Below, piece by piece: positions 8,189-16,225 of a stretch of 64,000 nt of DNA. Position 1 is the first letter of the stretch, and each line of letters starts with the position of its first letter. Position numbers and translations under genes: made by a program. Origin of the DNA: JAAXGI01 sp963579625 (lineage in GTDB: Bacteria; Gemmatimonadota; Gemmatimonadetes; Longimicrobiales; Gaopeijiaceae); NCBI GenBank assembly GCA_963579625.1, contig CAUZHN010000004.1, positions 1-64,000 of the forward strand, given 5' to 3'. The notes below the pieces were generated by a model that saw only the letters and a list, made by a program, of their open reading frames with translations, ran no database searches and was not told where the DNA came from.

Positions 8189-10486
8189 CTATATAGACAG
8201 GAGGAACGTCGCCTTGAGGATAAGCCGACGATCTCGGAATTCCTCCCGTATGGGGATGCCATTTACATCCCTGCGCACCTCGTCGTACACGACGTAGATG
8301 TCACTCCCGGGCCGATATATGTACCGGAGCCGGGCACTCGTACTCCACTGATCGCTCGAGGAGTTGTACTGGCTGAGCGTCCGCAGGCTGAGAGCTGGCG
8401 AGAACGTGTAGTCGACTCGGAGAGCGCCGAGGTCCGTCACGAAACCCCCACCGCTCGGAAGGTTGTCGACGTCGCTGCGCCGGTACTCACCCCCGAGCGA
8501 GAACTGAGAGGTGATCCGCGCCCCGAGGCTCGCCGACAAATCCTTCCGATCCCCACCGAAGTAACCCTGAGGCTGGTACGCGACGCCGTAGCTTACTCGT
8601 CGGGAGGGGTTGCTGTTGAAGGCCATGTTGGCCCAATAGAAGTCGTAATCCCCTGGAAGAATATCTGCTCCCGACACCACGAAGCCCTCATTCTTCCCGA
8701 GGCGCTCGAAGTTCTTGTTGTAAATTAAGGTCAGCCTCGCACTGTTGTCGAACGTAACCCGAATCATGTGATGTAACTCACGGTAGACAAGAAGCCCGGT
8801 CTGGTCCGTCGTGTAAACCATATGCCACATCGGAGTCATGACCCGAATCCCCCACCGGCCTGGCCTGGGCGTCCGATTAATGTGGAGCTTGGTGGAGCGG
8901 ACCCCGACTCTGGGAACGAAGCCTGACTCCGCATTGAAGTTGTTTCCGAGGCTGATGTGATCCAGGTATACATCCCACGCCTGAGTGAGATAGTGGGCCC
9001 GGAAGTATTCGGCGCGGTCCTCAGAAGAAACCCCCGGGCTCTTGGTCTGGGCCAGGAAGCCATGCATTGTCAGACTGGTACCAAGAGCAATAGTAGCATC
9101 CGCCGCAAAGGTGCGATTGTAGTGGCCACCGCTCGACGCTTCGCGGTTTACGACGATTCCGCCCACCTTCGATCGGCCAAAAATGTCGCGCCCGTAGCGT
9201 GCGACGAAGAAATTCTCGCCGGGACGACCATGCGCATCATCCGTCTGGATGTCCATGACCGCGATGTTGTTCTTCCCCACCTTCCCAGTCAGCCTCGCGC
9301 CTCCTAGGACCGGAACCTGCCCGCCGGATTTTTCATCGATCCCAATCCGGCGAGTAAAGAACAGGTCGGCCCGCTGGCCGGAGCCTGTCGTCCCCACATT
9401 GAATTGTCCTGCGTTCTCTAGGAAGAACTCGCGCTTCTCAGGAAAGAAGAGGGGGAATCGCGTCAGGTTCACCTGCTCGTTATCCGCCTCGGCCTGAGCA
9501 AAATCGGTATTGACGGTCATGTCCAGGTTAAGGCTCGGCGTGATCCCATATTTAAGATCCAGCCCTATATCAGCCGTATTCGACCGACTCCAGTCACCTT
9601 TACTGAACTCCTGTTCGCCCCCAGCAGCCAGATATGGCTTGACTCGGAGATCTCGCCCTCTGTTGAGGTCCTCTAGTCCGTTCAGGCTACCAGCCAGGCT
9701 CACCTGGGTGAGTCCATACGCTCGAGGAATTGGGGCCCAGAACAGCACCTCGTTCAAGTGAGGGATCGTGCGCATGAAGTTGATCCCCCACGATTGGGGA
9801 GATGCGCTGGGAAACCGGAGCGTCACCATTGGGATCCGGATCTCTGCAACCCAGCCCTCGCCGGTCCGGCGCGCGGATGCATCCCACACGCCGTCCCATT
9901 CAAGATTGATGTTCGAACTGACTCCCCTCCGGCCACCCTCGCCCTCCTGGAAAACCTGCTGATCCAGCATGGCGCCTAGTGGGCTCACGACGAACATGTA
10001 CGCAGAACGAGAGTCCATGAAGGTGTCGAGAATGATTTGGAAGCTGTCCTCATTCAGGATCTGGCTCCCATCCCGCCGCATCTCAGTAGCGGTGACTCGC
10101 TCCGGGGAGGAATCGAAAGCGAGGATACCCACGTAGAGATTTGTCCCATCGTAGAGCACTCGAACCTCCGTCCGTTCCGTGGCAGGGGCTCCCTCCAGGG
10201 GCTCCTGTTGGACGAACTCGTTGATCAGGGCGGCCTGTGTCCATACCTGGTCATTTAGCACCCCGTCGATAACGGGACCCTGCTCAACCCTCATGGCCGG
10301 GATCTGATAACGCTCTCGGTTAGTCTCGCTTGGGGAAGTAACAACCAACTCTCCGGGCCCGACCGTAGAGCGTTCTTCCTCAGGAGCAACCTGTGCCCAC
10401 GCTGGCAGCGCAATAACCACCAAAAAAAAACCGGCTCCACGTGTTGCGACACGGCACGAGAAACTGAAATGTCGCATAGCATTCAC
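8189..10486 (-). CDS. CBM9-like and DUF5916 outer-membrane protein
   Basis: A 765-residue exported protein. A signal peptide ends at about residue 31 (PAWA-Q). A carbohydrate-binding family 9-like domain covers about residues 60-250, starting IDGVLNDQVWTQA, with TNLYVGILAFD and WEVEIR-like strand patterns. From about 265 to the end is the DUF5916 region, with FPEKREFFLENAG and a long series of alternating strands ending RLILKATFLLSI, as in outer-membrane beta-barrels. Such proteins are abundant in Gemmatimonadota, Acidobacteriota and Bacteroidota. They are thought to handle glycans or peptides at the surface, but no function is established. A second Met three codons in is an alternative start. 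No partner gene is adjacent. Confidence 0.88.
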   Translation of the reverse strand: MNAMRHFSFSCRVATRGAGFFLVVIALPAWAQVAPEEERSTVGPGELVVTSPSETNRERYQIPAMRVEQGPVIDGVLNDQVWTQAALINEFVQQEPLEGAPATERTEVRVLYDGTNLYVGILAFDSSPERVTATEMRRDGSQILNEDSFQIILDTFMDSRSAYMFVVSPLGAMLDQQVFQEGEGGRRGVSSNINLEWDGVWDASARRTGEGWVAEIRIPMVTLRFPSASPQSWGINFMRTIPHLNEVLFWAPIPRAYGLTQVSLAGSLNGLEDLNRGRDLRVKPYLAAGGEQEFSKGDWSRSNTADIGLDLKYGITPSLNLDMTVNTDFAQAEADNEQVNLTRFPLFFPEKREFFLENAGQFNVGTTGSGQRADLFFTRRIGIDEKSGGQVPVLGGARLTGKVGKNNIAVMDIQTDDAHGRPGENFFVARYGRDIFGRSKVGGIVVNREASSGGHYNRTFAADATIALGTSLTMHGFLAQTKSPGVSSEDRAEYFRAHYLTQAWDVYLDHISLGNNFNAESGFVPRVGVRSTKLHINRTPRPGRWGIRVMTPMWHMVYTTDQTGLLVYRELHHMIRVTFDNSARLTLIYNKNFERLGKNEGFVVSGADILPGDYDFYWANMAFNSNPSRRVSYGVAYQPQGYFGGDRKDLSASLGARITSQFSLGGEYRRSDVDNLPSGGGFVTDLGALRVDYTFSPALSLRTLSQYNSSSDQWSTSARLRYIYRPGSDIYVVYDEVRRDVNGIPIREEFRDRRLILKATFLLSI

Positions 10487-10678
10487 GGAAGATCGGGGAC
10501 AAGTCTGGCATGAGGCCGGACCAAAAAGACTAGCGCCTCCTCTTGCCTGGGGACAGTGTCTCCAGGCAAGCCAGGAGCACGAGCGACGGCCCGGATCGAC
10601 AGCATCTGAGCATCGTAGGTTTCCTCCTCCTTCACTTCCGTCCTCAGTAGTGTTGATCTGGCCCGGCGGGCTGCGGAT

Positions 10679-11503
10679 CTAGGTGCCCATTGCCCACCAC
10701 TCGGACTCCGGAAGGAACAAAGCCCACGCCACGAAACGGCCATGGTGAGAAAGCGAAAAGTCCAGGTTGCCGATTTCCCGTCCCCCAAACCATATCTGGG
10801 GAGGACCTTGGCCCGGACGATCCCCAGCCGTGCGGATCTCTATCCCTTCACCTCGGGAGCCCAGCCGGTTCCCGGGGCCAGAGGAGGACAGTTGGGCACG
10901 AATCCAATCGCGGGCAAGGAGCCTGGCGCGGGCCGAATGCAGGGAATAGATCCCCTTCCATTCCGCAGCAGAAAAGCGGCTTTTGAGAGCCTCCAACTTC
11001 TCCTCAGAATCCTCGAGGTCCACTTCTTTTAGCTCTTCCAGTCCGACCTCAAGCCGGCTGCCGCTTGGCCGCCCGACAGCCCCGCTCCACCCGACAACGT
11101 GCACGTAGTTCCGATTAGCGCCGCCTTCGATGGTCACCGGCATCTCGCTGTCGGAGCGCCTGATCGTGCCCCAAATGCGCACACCCGTCCCGTTAGAGGG
11201 AATATCCGTCTCAAGTTGGCACGAGAACCGCCGAGGGAGGAACGGCCCTAGGGCGGAAAGCTTGCTGTGCACCTTGAAGGCGGTCTCCTTCGCTGCCCAG
11301 AGCGCCCAGAGCCTGATCGACCACAGCTCCGCTGTGGCTGCTGCGTCCAGCCAATCCCGCTCGCCTGAGGAAAGGATGCGGTCAAGCAGGGGGTCATCCC
11401 TATGCCGGTCTCGACACCGAGGATGGCGGAGGTCCATGACGTCATTTCCGATCCGGCTCCGTGAGGACGCCCTGAGCGCCTCACTCACTTGGGCATCCGT
11501 CAT
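10679..11503 (-). CDS. 4'-phosphopantetheinyl transferase superfamily protein
   Basis: A 274-residue Sfp/AcpS-type enzyme that moves phosphopantetheine from coenzyme A to a serine of a carrier protein. The two signature motifs are IGNDVMDL (residues 18-25, Mg-ligand Asp21) and WAAKETAFK (69-77, with Glu73 and Lys77). The C-terminal half ends with DFSLSHHGRFVAWA, typical of the second pseudo-repeat. Between the halves is a longer-than-usual Glu/Lys-rich stretch. The ATG at 11503 overlaps the stop of a short doubtful frame (ATGA). No polyketide, peptide-synthetase or fatty-acid gene is near, so the target carrier protein lies elsewhere. Confidence 0.85.
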   Translation of the reverse strand: MTDAQVSEALRASSRSRIGNDVMDLRHPRCRDRHRDDPLLDRILSSGERDWLDAAATAELWSIRLWALWAAKETAFKVHSKLSALGPFLPRRFSCQLETDIPSNGTGVRIWGTIRRSDSEMPVTIEGGANRNYVHVVGWSGAVGRPSGSRLEVGLEELKEVDLEDSEEKLEALKSRFSAAEWKGIYSLHSARARLLARDWIRAQLSSSGPGNRLGSRGEGIEIRTAGDRPGQGPPQIWFGGREIGNLDFSLSHHGRFVAWALFLPESEWWAMGT

Positions 11504-11790
11504 CCGCCTGGGGCCTTAAAGGCTAAGTCAAAAATGCGTAACAAGTTACCTTTGCCCTTCATCCAGATCTGCTTGGCCCAGACAATTTCTAGCGGTAGGA
11601 TTATCCAAGTGTTCCAGGCTCGTTCCATCTGGGTGCGGACCCTCAAAAGCTGACCCTGGACGCATGGCTTTCCCGCCCGTGCGGGATGAGAGTGGAAGCT
11701 GGTGTCTCCTTCATAACTTGAGAGCGGTCCCACAGGGTCCGTGGCACTCTTTGCCTTGACGAGACCCCAAAAGAGCGTCAGTTCTACGGG

Positions 11791-12360
11791 GTGGAACACC
11801 GCCTTCGCCTCCGCTCACTGCTTCTGGAACGCTCGCTGGTCATGGGAAACTTTACCCTGTCTAGTGGAGTCCGTTCGTCATACTACGTGGATTGCCGTAA
11901 AACCACGATGTCTGCCGAGGGACAGTTTCTCGTGGGCCAGGTAGCTTTCCAAGCACTGAGGGAACGAGAACCTGCTGTATGTTGGGTTGGCGGTCTCACT
12001 TTAGGCGCTGATCCAGTTGCCTACGCGATTGCACAGCGCAGCTGGATGGAGGGGGACCCAGTCGAAGCCTTTACCATCCGAAAACAGACGAAGATACATG
12101 GTACGGGGCAGCGGATTGAGGGAGGACTCCCCTCAGGCGTCTCTGTCATGGTTATCGAGGACACTCTCACCTCAGGAGAGAGCGCCCTTCAGGCCATCAA
12201 GGTTCTGGAGGATCACAAAGACACCGTGCTCGGTGTCCTAGCCCTGGTGGACCGGGACGCAGGAGGAGCAGAAGCGATTCGCGCTGCCGGTTATCCTCTC
12301 ATCACACTCTTTACCGCTGCAGAGCTTCTTAAGGCTTCCGGACGTTCAGTTATCGACTAG
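11791..12360 (+). CDS. pyrE: Orotate phosphoribosyltransferase
   Basis: A 189-residue enzyme that joins orotate to PRPP to give orotidine 5'-phosphate in pyrimidine synthesis. Seen motifs: the N-terminal SLVMGNFTLSSG and SYYVDCRKTTM; the flexible catalytic loop RKQTKIHGTG (residues 97-106; Arg97, Lys98, Lys101, His103); and the PRPP-binding loop VIEDTLTSGESAL (residues 121-133). The call begins at a GTG at 11791; Met18 is a possible internal start but would remove part of the first helix. Length is normal for the family. It converges with dnaN, the two stops being about 28 bases apart. Confidence 0.93.
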   Translation: MEHRLRLRSLLLERSLVMGNFTLSSGVRSSYYVDCRKTTMSAEGQFLVGQVAFQALREREPAVCWVGGLTLGADPVAYAIAQRSWMEGDPVEAFTIRKQTKIHGTGQRIEGGLPSGVSVMVIEDTLTSGESALQAIKVLEDHKDTVLGVLALVDRDAGGAEAIRAAGYPLITLFTAAELLKASGRSVID

Positions 12361-12388
12361 AAGGTGGACGTGGAAGCAGAAGAATCGG

Positions 12389-13504
12389 TTAGTCCACGAG
12401 GCGGAGTGGCATCACAAGGCAAAGGTAGTCAGCTGCTTCCGCACTCTCTTCCATTATTGGCTCCACGGTCGCCGCCCTCTCCGGAGCCTTGAAGCCCATC
12501 CTAATTTCATCTGTTCCAACATACCGGAGAACTTCGAGGAGGTAGTTCGCATTAAAACCGATGGCGAAAGGCTCCCCTTCATAGGTTACTTCGATTTCAT
12601 CATGCGCTTCACCTAAATCAGGCGTAAGCACATTCAGTTTAAGGGTTTCCCCCTCGAACTCCATGCGGATTCGGTGTGTCTGATCTGAGGCTACGGCTGC
12701 TACACGTCTCACAGCAGATTCGAGAGGTTTTCTCTGAATCACGGCGAAGCGGTCATTATCTCGCGGGATGACTTGGTCATAATTTGGATAGGTTCCTTCG
12801 ATTAATCGCGTGTAGACTTCCGTTTCATCTGAGGCAAATCCCAGGTGATTCCCCGTCCTAGCCACACTGATGGTTTCCTTTGCATCAAATAACCTCTGAA
12901 CATGCCCCAGCGCAGCTGGGGGTACGATAAGCTGTGTCGTTGTCTCAAGTGACGGTCCAGCTGGAATCGTCATCTTGGCAAGCCGGTGGCCATTTGTAGC
13001 AACCATTCGCATCTCGCTATCGCGAAGCTCCCACAGCACACCATTCAAAACCGGGCGACTCTCCTCCGTCGAGACCGCAAAAGCTGTATGGCGGATTAGC
13101 GAGAGAAGATCCTTTCCCTTCGCGCTCCAGCCTCCATCGAACGTAATCTCAGGAAGCACGGGGAAATCAGCCGATGGAAGCCCATTCAGCTTGAAATGCG
13201 AGCGACCACACTTCATCTCAATCTGATCACCTCGAGTATTCACCTCCACTGGCTGATCTGCCAGTTCACGCGTGATCTCTCGAAGCTTCTTCCCCGGTGC
13301 CGTCAAGCTTCCGGTCTCCACGATGTCAGCGGGGACTCCGATTCGGACAGACACATCAAGGTCCGTTCCACTCATCCGAATATTGTCTTCACGAGCCTCG
13401 AAGAGAATGTTCGACAGAACCGGAAGAGTAGTCTTCGACGGGATGCTTGCTGAAACAGCGCTTAGAGCCTGGTGGAGATTTTGACGAGTGATCGTGAATT
13501 TCAT
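12389..13504 (-). CDS. dnaN: DNA polymerase III beta subunit (sliding clamp)
   Basis: A 371-residue clamp protein, normal length, that holds polymerase III and many repair proteins on DNA as a dimeric ring. It begins MKFTITRQNLHQALSAV and ends YLCLVMPLRLVD, the family's conserved C-terminus (M-P-[ML]-R-[LI]). Three clamp repeats are expected and the length fits. It lies downstream of dnaA on the same strand, separated by the 309-base putative origin. The ATG at 13504 has only a weak ribosome-binding sequence (GAGG 5 bases upstream). Confidence 0.96.
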   Translation of the reverse strand: MKFTITRQNLHQALSAVSASIPSKTTLPVLSNILFEAREDNIRMSGTDLDVSVRIGVPADIVETGSLTAPGKKLREITRELADQPVEVNTRGDQIEMKCGRSHFKLNGLPSADFPVLPEITFDGGWSAKGKDLLSLIRHTAFAVSTEESRPVLNGVLWELRDSEMRMVATNGHRLAKMTIPAGPSLETTTQLIVPPAALGHVQRLFDAKETISVARTGNHLGFASDETEVYTRLIEGTYPNYDQVIPRDNDRFAVIQRKPLESAVRRVAAVASDQTHRIRMEFEGETLKLNVLTPDLGEAHDEIEVTYEGEPFAIGFNANYLLEVLRYVGTDEIRMGFKAPERAATVEPIMEESAEAADYLCLVMPLRLVD

Positions 13505-13575
13505 CCGGGCCTCATGAGGAGGTTAGACTTTGATGATTCCACAGGTAATATATCTTCTACTTCTTTAAGTACTCT

Positions 13576-13599
13576 TAATAGTAGTAGTAGTAGTAGTAG
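13576..13599 (+). repeat. DnaA-trio-like trinucleotide array (TAA then seven TAG)
   Basis: Seven perfect TAG triplets at 13579-13599 preceded by TAA at 13576-13578. The published DnaA-trio is a run of 3'-[G/A]A[T/A]-5' triplets next to a DnaA box; read 5' to 3' on this strand each TAG or TAA fits. The array ends six bases from the DnaA-box-like site. Single-stranded DnaA binding and origin opening are the inferred role. Confidence 0.7.
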
Positions 13600-13605
13600 T
13601 GAAAG

Positions 13606-13614
13606 TGTGGAAAA
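13606..13614 (+). promoter_or_regulatory. DnaA-box-like site adjoining the trinucleotide array
   Basis: TGTGGAAAA on the plus strand (TTTTCCACA on the dnaA strand) differs from the consensus TGTGGATAA at one position. It is separated from the TAG array by six bases (TGAAAG). It would load the DnaA molecules that extend onto the array. Confidence 0.55.
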
Positions 13615-13813
13615 CACCGCTAAAGAATATCGGAAAAGAACACGGCACACCATTACTTTAGGAGTCGTAACACCGTGGATTAGAGGTGGAGAAAGAAAGC
13701 GAAACATACCATGTTTCCACGAAGCGTTTGAAACTCCAGATCTTTTCCGAGAAACCCACAGCTCTTTCCACCGGCAGAGTCACTTGAGGGCTAATGTTGA
13801 TTTGCCTGATTTC

Positions 13814-15235
13814 CTACGCCTCTAGGTTCTGCCGGATTCGATTTACGCGAATCGCAAAGTCTTCGTCGTCATGTATTCCGGCTTGCACACGGCGAATAGA
13901 GTGAATTACGGTGGAGTGATCCCGTCCACCGAAGAGCCGACCAATTTGAACAAGCGATTTGTCAAGCATCTCTTTAATGAGGTACATGGCGACCTGTCGT
14001 GGAACAGTGACATCCTTAGTGCGGCGCTTCGATGAGAGCGCGTCGGGTTTGATGTTCCAGTTCCGTGCTACTTCCTCCCGAATCCTCTCCGGACTGATGG
14101 AAGGACCCCCTCGGAGGGCCCCTGGCCGAATCACACTCTGAAGAGCAGTACGCGCTAGTTCCAGGTTGATCTCTTGGTTGCGGAGCGATGAATAGGCAAG
14201 CAGCTTGATGACCGCCCCCTCCAACTCCCGAACGGATGAGGTGCAAGCTCGCGCCACAAAATCGATGATGTCAGCATCAAGGACCAAGTCGTCATCGGAG
14301 GCCTTTTTTTGAAGAATGGCCACTCGGGTTTCATAATCGGGCGGCTTGATATCAGCAACGAGTCCCCACTCGAAGCGAGAAACAAGCCGGTCCTTGACTC
14401 CGGGCAACTCTTTCGGCGGACGATCGCTCGTTAGAACAATCTGTTTCCGGGCGTCGTGTAGGGCATTGAAGGTGTGAAAGAACTCTTCCTGAGTACTCTC
14501 TTTCTGTTCAAGGAAGTGGACATCGTCCACCAGAAGCAGGTCGATGTGGCGAAAGCGGCGTCGGAAGTCTCGAGTGGTCCCGTTCTGGATTGCGCTCACT
14601 AATTCGTTCATGAAATGCTCTGTGGTCACGTATGCTACCGCAGCTTCCGGCCACCGCTTGAGAACCGCGTGGCCGATCGCGTGCATGAGATGGGTCTTGC
14701 CCAAGCCTACGCCCCCATAGAGGAAGAGTGGGTTGTAAGTGCGACCCGGGCGTTCGGCCACCGCATGTCCCGCTGCCGCCGCAAGCTGGCTGTTGTTGCC
14801 TACCACGAAACGAGCAAAGGTGTAGCGTTCGTTCAGGGTGTGGGGAGGTTTCTTGGTCGCTATCCCGTGGTCAAAGCTAAGCCTGTCGGAGGAAGCCTCA
14901 GGCGAATGGAGGCCCGATGTGGCCGAGGGGGTAGATACCTCCAATGACGGGATAGGATCTCCCTCTCCGTTCGTCGGGGTTTCTCTGGTGGAGGGCCGAA
15001 ATGTCAACGATACTGGTCGTCCCGACACTTTTCGAAGAACTTCGGTCAGGTAGGGTCCATACTTGTCCTCGACCCATTCTGTGTGGAAAGTGCTGGGGGC
15101 TTCGACGATCAGCTCGTCATCCGACAGACCGACGGCAGTGCTCCCCGCGAGCCACGTCCGGTAGCTTTGCTCAGGCATCCCTGACCTCACGGAGGTGAGG
15201 ACTTGTGACCAGAGATCAGACGCGGTGAACTCCAT
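13814..15235 (-). CDS. dnaA: Chromosomal replication initiator protein
   Basis: A 473-residue AAA+ ATPase that binds DnaA boxes and opens the origin. Domain I starts at the chosen ATG (MEFTASDLWSQVL); a longer frame reaches a TTG 16 codons upstream but would put non-homologous residues in front. A linker (about 80-130) precedes domain III, with Walker A GGVGLGKTHLMHA (about 174-186) and Walker B LLLVDDVHFLE. Domain IV has the DNA-binding signature GGRDHSTVIHS near the C-terminus. Length is normal. The minus-strand promoter at 15302-15330 and a leader hairpin lie just upstream; no strong ribosome-binding sequence is visible. Confidence 0.96.
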   Translation of the reverse strand: MEFTASDLWSQVLTSVRSGMPEQSYRTWLAGSTAVGLSDDELIVEAPSTFHTEWVEDKYGPYLTEVLRKVSGRPVSLTFRPSTRETPTNGEGDPIPSLEVSTPSATSGLHSPEASSDRLSFDHGIATKKPPHTLNERYTFARFVVGNNSQLAAAAGHAVAERPGRTYNPLFLYGGVGLGKTHLMHAIGHAVLKRWPEAAVAYVTTEHFMNELVSAIQNGTTRDFRRRFRHIDLLLVDDVHFLEQKESTQEEFFHTFNALHDARKQIVLTSDRPPKELPGVKDRLVSRFEWGLVADIKPPDYETRVAILQKKASDDDLVLDADIIDFVARACTSSVRELEGAVIKLLAYSSLRNQEINLELARTALQSVIRPGALRGGPSISPERIREEVARNWNIKPDALSSKRRTKDVTVPRQVAMYLIKEMLDKSLVQIGRLFGGRDHSTVIHSIRRVQAGIHDDEDFAIRVNRIRQNLEA

Positions 15236-15276
15236 ACGACGGCAGCAAACAGTGCAGGAGATATGTTTTCGAGTGT

Positions 15277-15296
15277 CTCCCAAGGATGCTTGGGAG
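15277..15296 (-). promoter_or_regulatory. Perfect hairpin at the start of the dnaA leader
   Basis: CTCCCAAG (15277-15284), loop GATG, CTTGGGAG (15289-15296): an 8-bp perfect stem with a four-base loop. It coincides with the predicted first transcribed bases of dnaA (start near 15295), so it could stabilise the mRNA 5' end or serve as an operator. Confidence 0.5.
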
Positions 15297-15301
15297 CAGG
15301 G

Positions 15302-15330
15302 ATCCTAGGGGCTGGAAGTGGGAATGTCAA
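15302..15330 (-). promoter_or_regulatory. dnaA promoter
   Basis: On the minus strand there is a perfect -35 TTGACA (plus-strand TGTCAA at 15325-15330), a 17-base spacer and a -10 TAGGAT (plus-strand ATCCTA at 15302-15307). It predicts a leader of about 60 bases ahead of the dnaA ATG. Confidence 0.65.
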
Positions 15331-15356
15331 ACGGCTTTTTTCATGCTTTTTTCGTC

Positions 15357-15385
15357 TTGACTCGAGCTTAAGAATTCGGATACCT
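15357..15385 (+). promoter_or_regulatory. Promoter of the rpmH-rnpA-yidDC block
   Basis: TTGACT at 15357-15362, a 17-base spacer, then ATACCT at 15380-15385, in an AT-rich patch about 50 bases before rpmH. It is divergent from the dnaA promoter, the -35 boxes being about 26 bases apart. Confidence 0.5.
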
Positions 15386-15438
15386 TTCTATGCTTCACAT
15401 CATTCTGCAATTGGTCGTTACGATCGAGGTGAACACAG

Positions 15439-15588
15439 ATGAAGCCGACATATAGGCCAAGAAATCGGAAGCGTCTGAACAAGCACGGATTCCGAGCCCG
15501 GATGAAGACTCGAGCAGGTCGCAAGACCGTGGCTCGCCGTCGCCGACGTGGCCGCAGCCAGCTCACTGTGAGGGTGGGCTCGAAGTAG
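15439..15588 (+). CDS. rpmH: Ribosomal protein bL34
   Basis: A 49-residue, extremely basic protein of the large ribosomal subunit. It begins MKPTYRPRNRKRLNKHGFRA, followed by RMKTRAGRKTVARRR. This is close to the family pattern (T-[FY]-x-P-[SR]-x-R-K-R, HGFRARM, T-x-x-G-R-x-V-[LA]-x-R-R). The ATG at 15439 has GAGGTGAA upstream. It is the first gene of the plus-strand origin-proximal block, with rnpA starting 8 bases after its stop. Confidence 0.97.
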   Translation: MKPTYRPRNRKRLNKHGFRARMKTRAGRKTVARRRRRGRSQLTVRVGSK

Positions 15589-15596
15589 ATAATCCT

Positions 15597-15995
15597 GTGG
15601 GTTCCGCCAGGGCCGCGTGCCGACCGCTGGAAAGCCAAGGTCTGCCCCGACCCAGCCGTATTCGGCTCGGAAGCGAGATTCGAACCCTTCTGCGGAAGGG
15701 GCGCCGAGCCCGGTCTTCCCATCTTGATGTGTTCACTGCACAGGCGCCCCAGGACATTCCGCGTTTTGGGACTGTCGTGCCGCGGCACGGCCGGAAGGTG
15801 GTCGCACGAAATCAGCTCCGGCGGCGCTTGCGTGAGATTGGGCGTGTCGAGGTTCTCCCCCGGCTCAGCCGGGGCGGGTGTAATGTGGATGTGCTTGTCA
15901 GAAGCCGCCCGCAAGCCTACGACGCGCGTTTTGCTGAACTGCGGGCGGAACTTCTCAGAGTGACGGAGCGGCTGTGTTCCGACACTTCTTTCTGA
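15597..15995 (+). CDS. rnpA: Ribonuclease P protein component
   Basis: A 132-residue basic protein that binds the RNase P RNA and helps it cleave the 5' leader from pre-tRNAs. The diagnostic RNR motif is present as ARNQLRRRLREIGR in the middle of the protein, preceded by strands matching RFGTVVPRHGRKVV. The start is taken as a GTG at 15597, 8 bases after the rpmH stop. The N-terminus differs from the usual form but keeps the expected position of the LRKGRRARSSHLDVF strand. It overlaps yidD by 22 bases. Confidence 0.92.
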   Translation: MGSARAACRPLESQGLPRPSRIRLGSEIRTLLRKGRRARSSHLDVFTAQAPQDIPRFGTVVPRHGRKVVARNQLRRRLREIGRVEVLPRLSRGGCNVDVLVRSRPQAYDARFAELRAELLRVTERLCSDTSF

Positions 15996-16225
15996 GCCTG
16001 ATAGAGTTCTATCGGAAGGGCATTTCTACCCTCACCCCCCCGTCGTGCAGGTTTACGCCCAGCTGCTCCTCCTACGCGCATCGGGCGGTGGAGAGATTCG
16101 GGGTGACCCGGGGTGGTTGGATGTTCCTGAAGCGATTTGCCCGGTGCCATCCGTTCGGAGGAAAAGGTTACGACCCGGTGCCGACCAATCGCACGGCGGA
16201 GCGGGCAAGGGGGGGCGCCAGCTGA
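15974..16225 (+). CDS. yidD: Membrane protein insertion efficiency factor
   Basis: An 83-residue protein of the YidD family, an inner-face membrane-associated helper of YidC-dependent insertion. The pattern is conserved: LIEFYRKGIS, then CRFTPSCSSYA, AVERFG, GGWMFLKRFARCHPFGGKGYDPVP. The three family Cys are present. Start is GTG at 15974 inside the end of rnpA, and its TGA overlaps the yidC ATG by one base (coupled translation is likely). Confidence 0.95.
   Translation: MFRHFFLSLIEFYRKGISTLTPPSCRFTPSCSSYAHRAVERFGVTRGGWMFLKRFARCHPFGGKGYDPVPTNRTAERARGGAS

Larger units (their letters stand above)
13505..13813. other. oriC: Putative chromosomal replication origin (oriC) between dnaA and dnaN
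   Basis: The 309-base gap between dnaA and dnaN, the site of the unwinding element in many bacteria. It has a DnaA-box-like site (TGTGGAAAA at 13606-13614, one mismatch to TGTGGATAA), seven consecutive TAG triplets (13579-13599) and an AT-rich block with TAATATATC (about 13544-13580). More degenerate TTTCCAC cores lie at 13714-13720 and 13765-13771, and GTGGATTA lies at 13675-13682. In the dnaA reading direction the order is box, trinucleotide array, AT-rich DNA. This matches the basal unwinding arrangement described for Bacillus subtilis. No coding sequence is visible. Confidence 0.8.

Noticed and set aside
11500..11799. 99-codon minus-strand frame ending ATGA at the phosphopantetheinyl transferase start
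   Set aside because: The stop-start overlap looks like coupling, but the product has no recognisable family and odd composition, and it runs into pyrE antisense.
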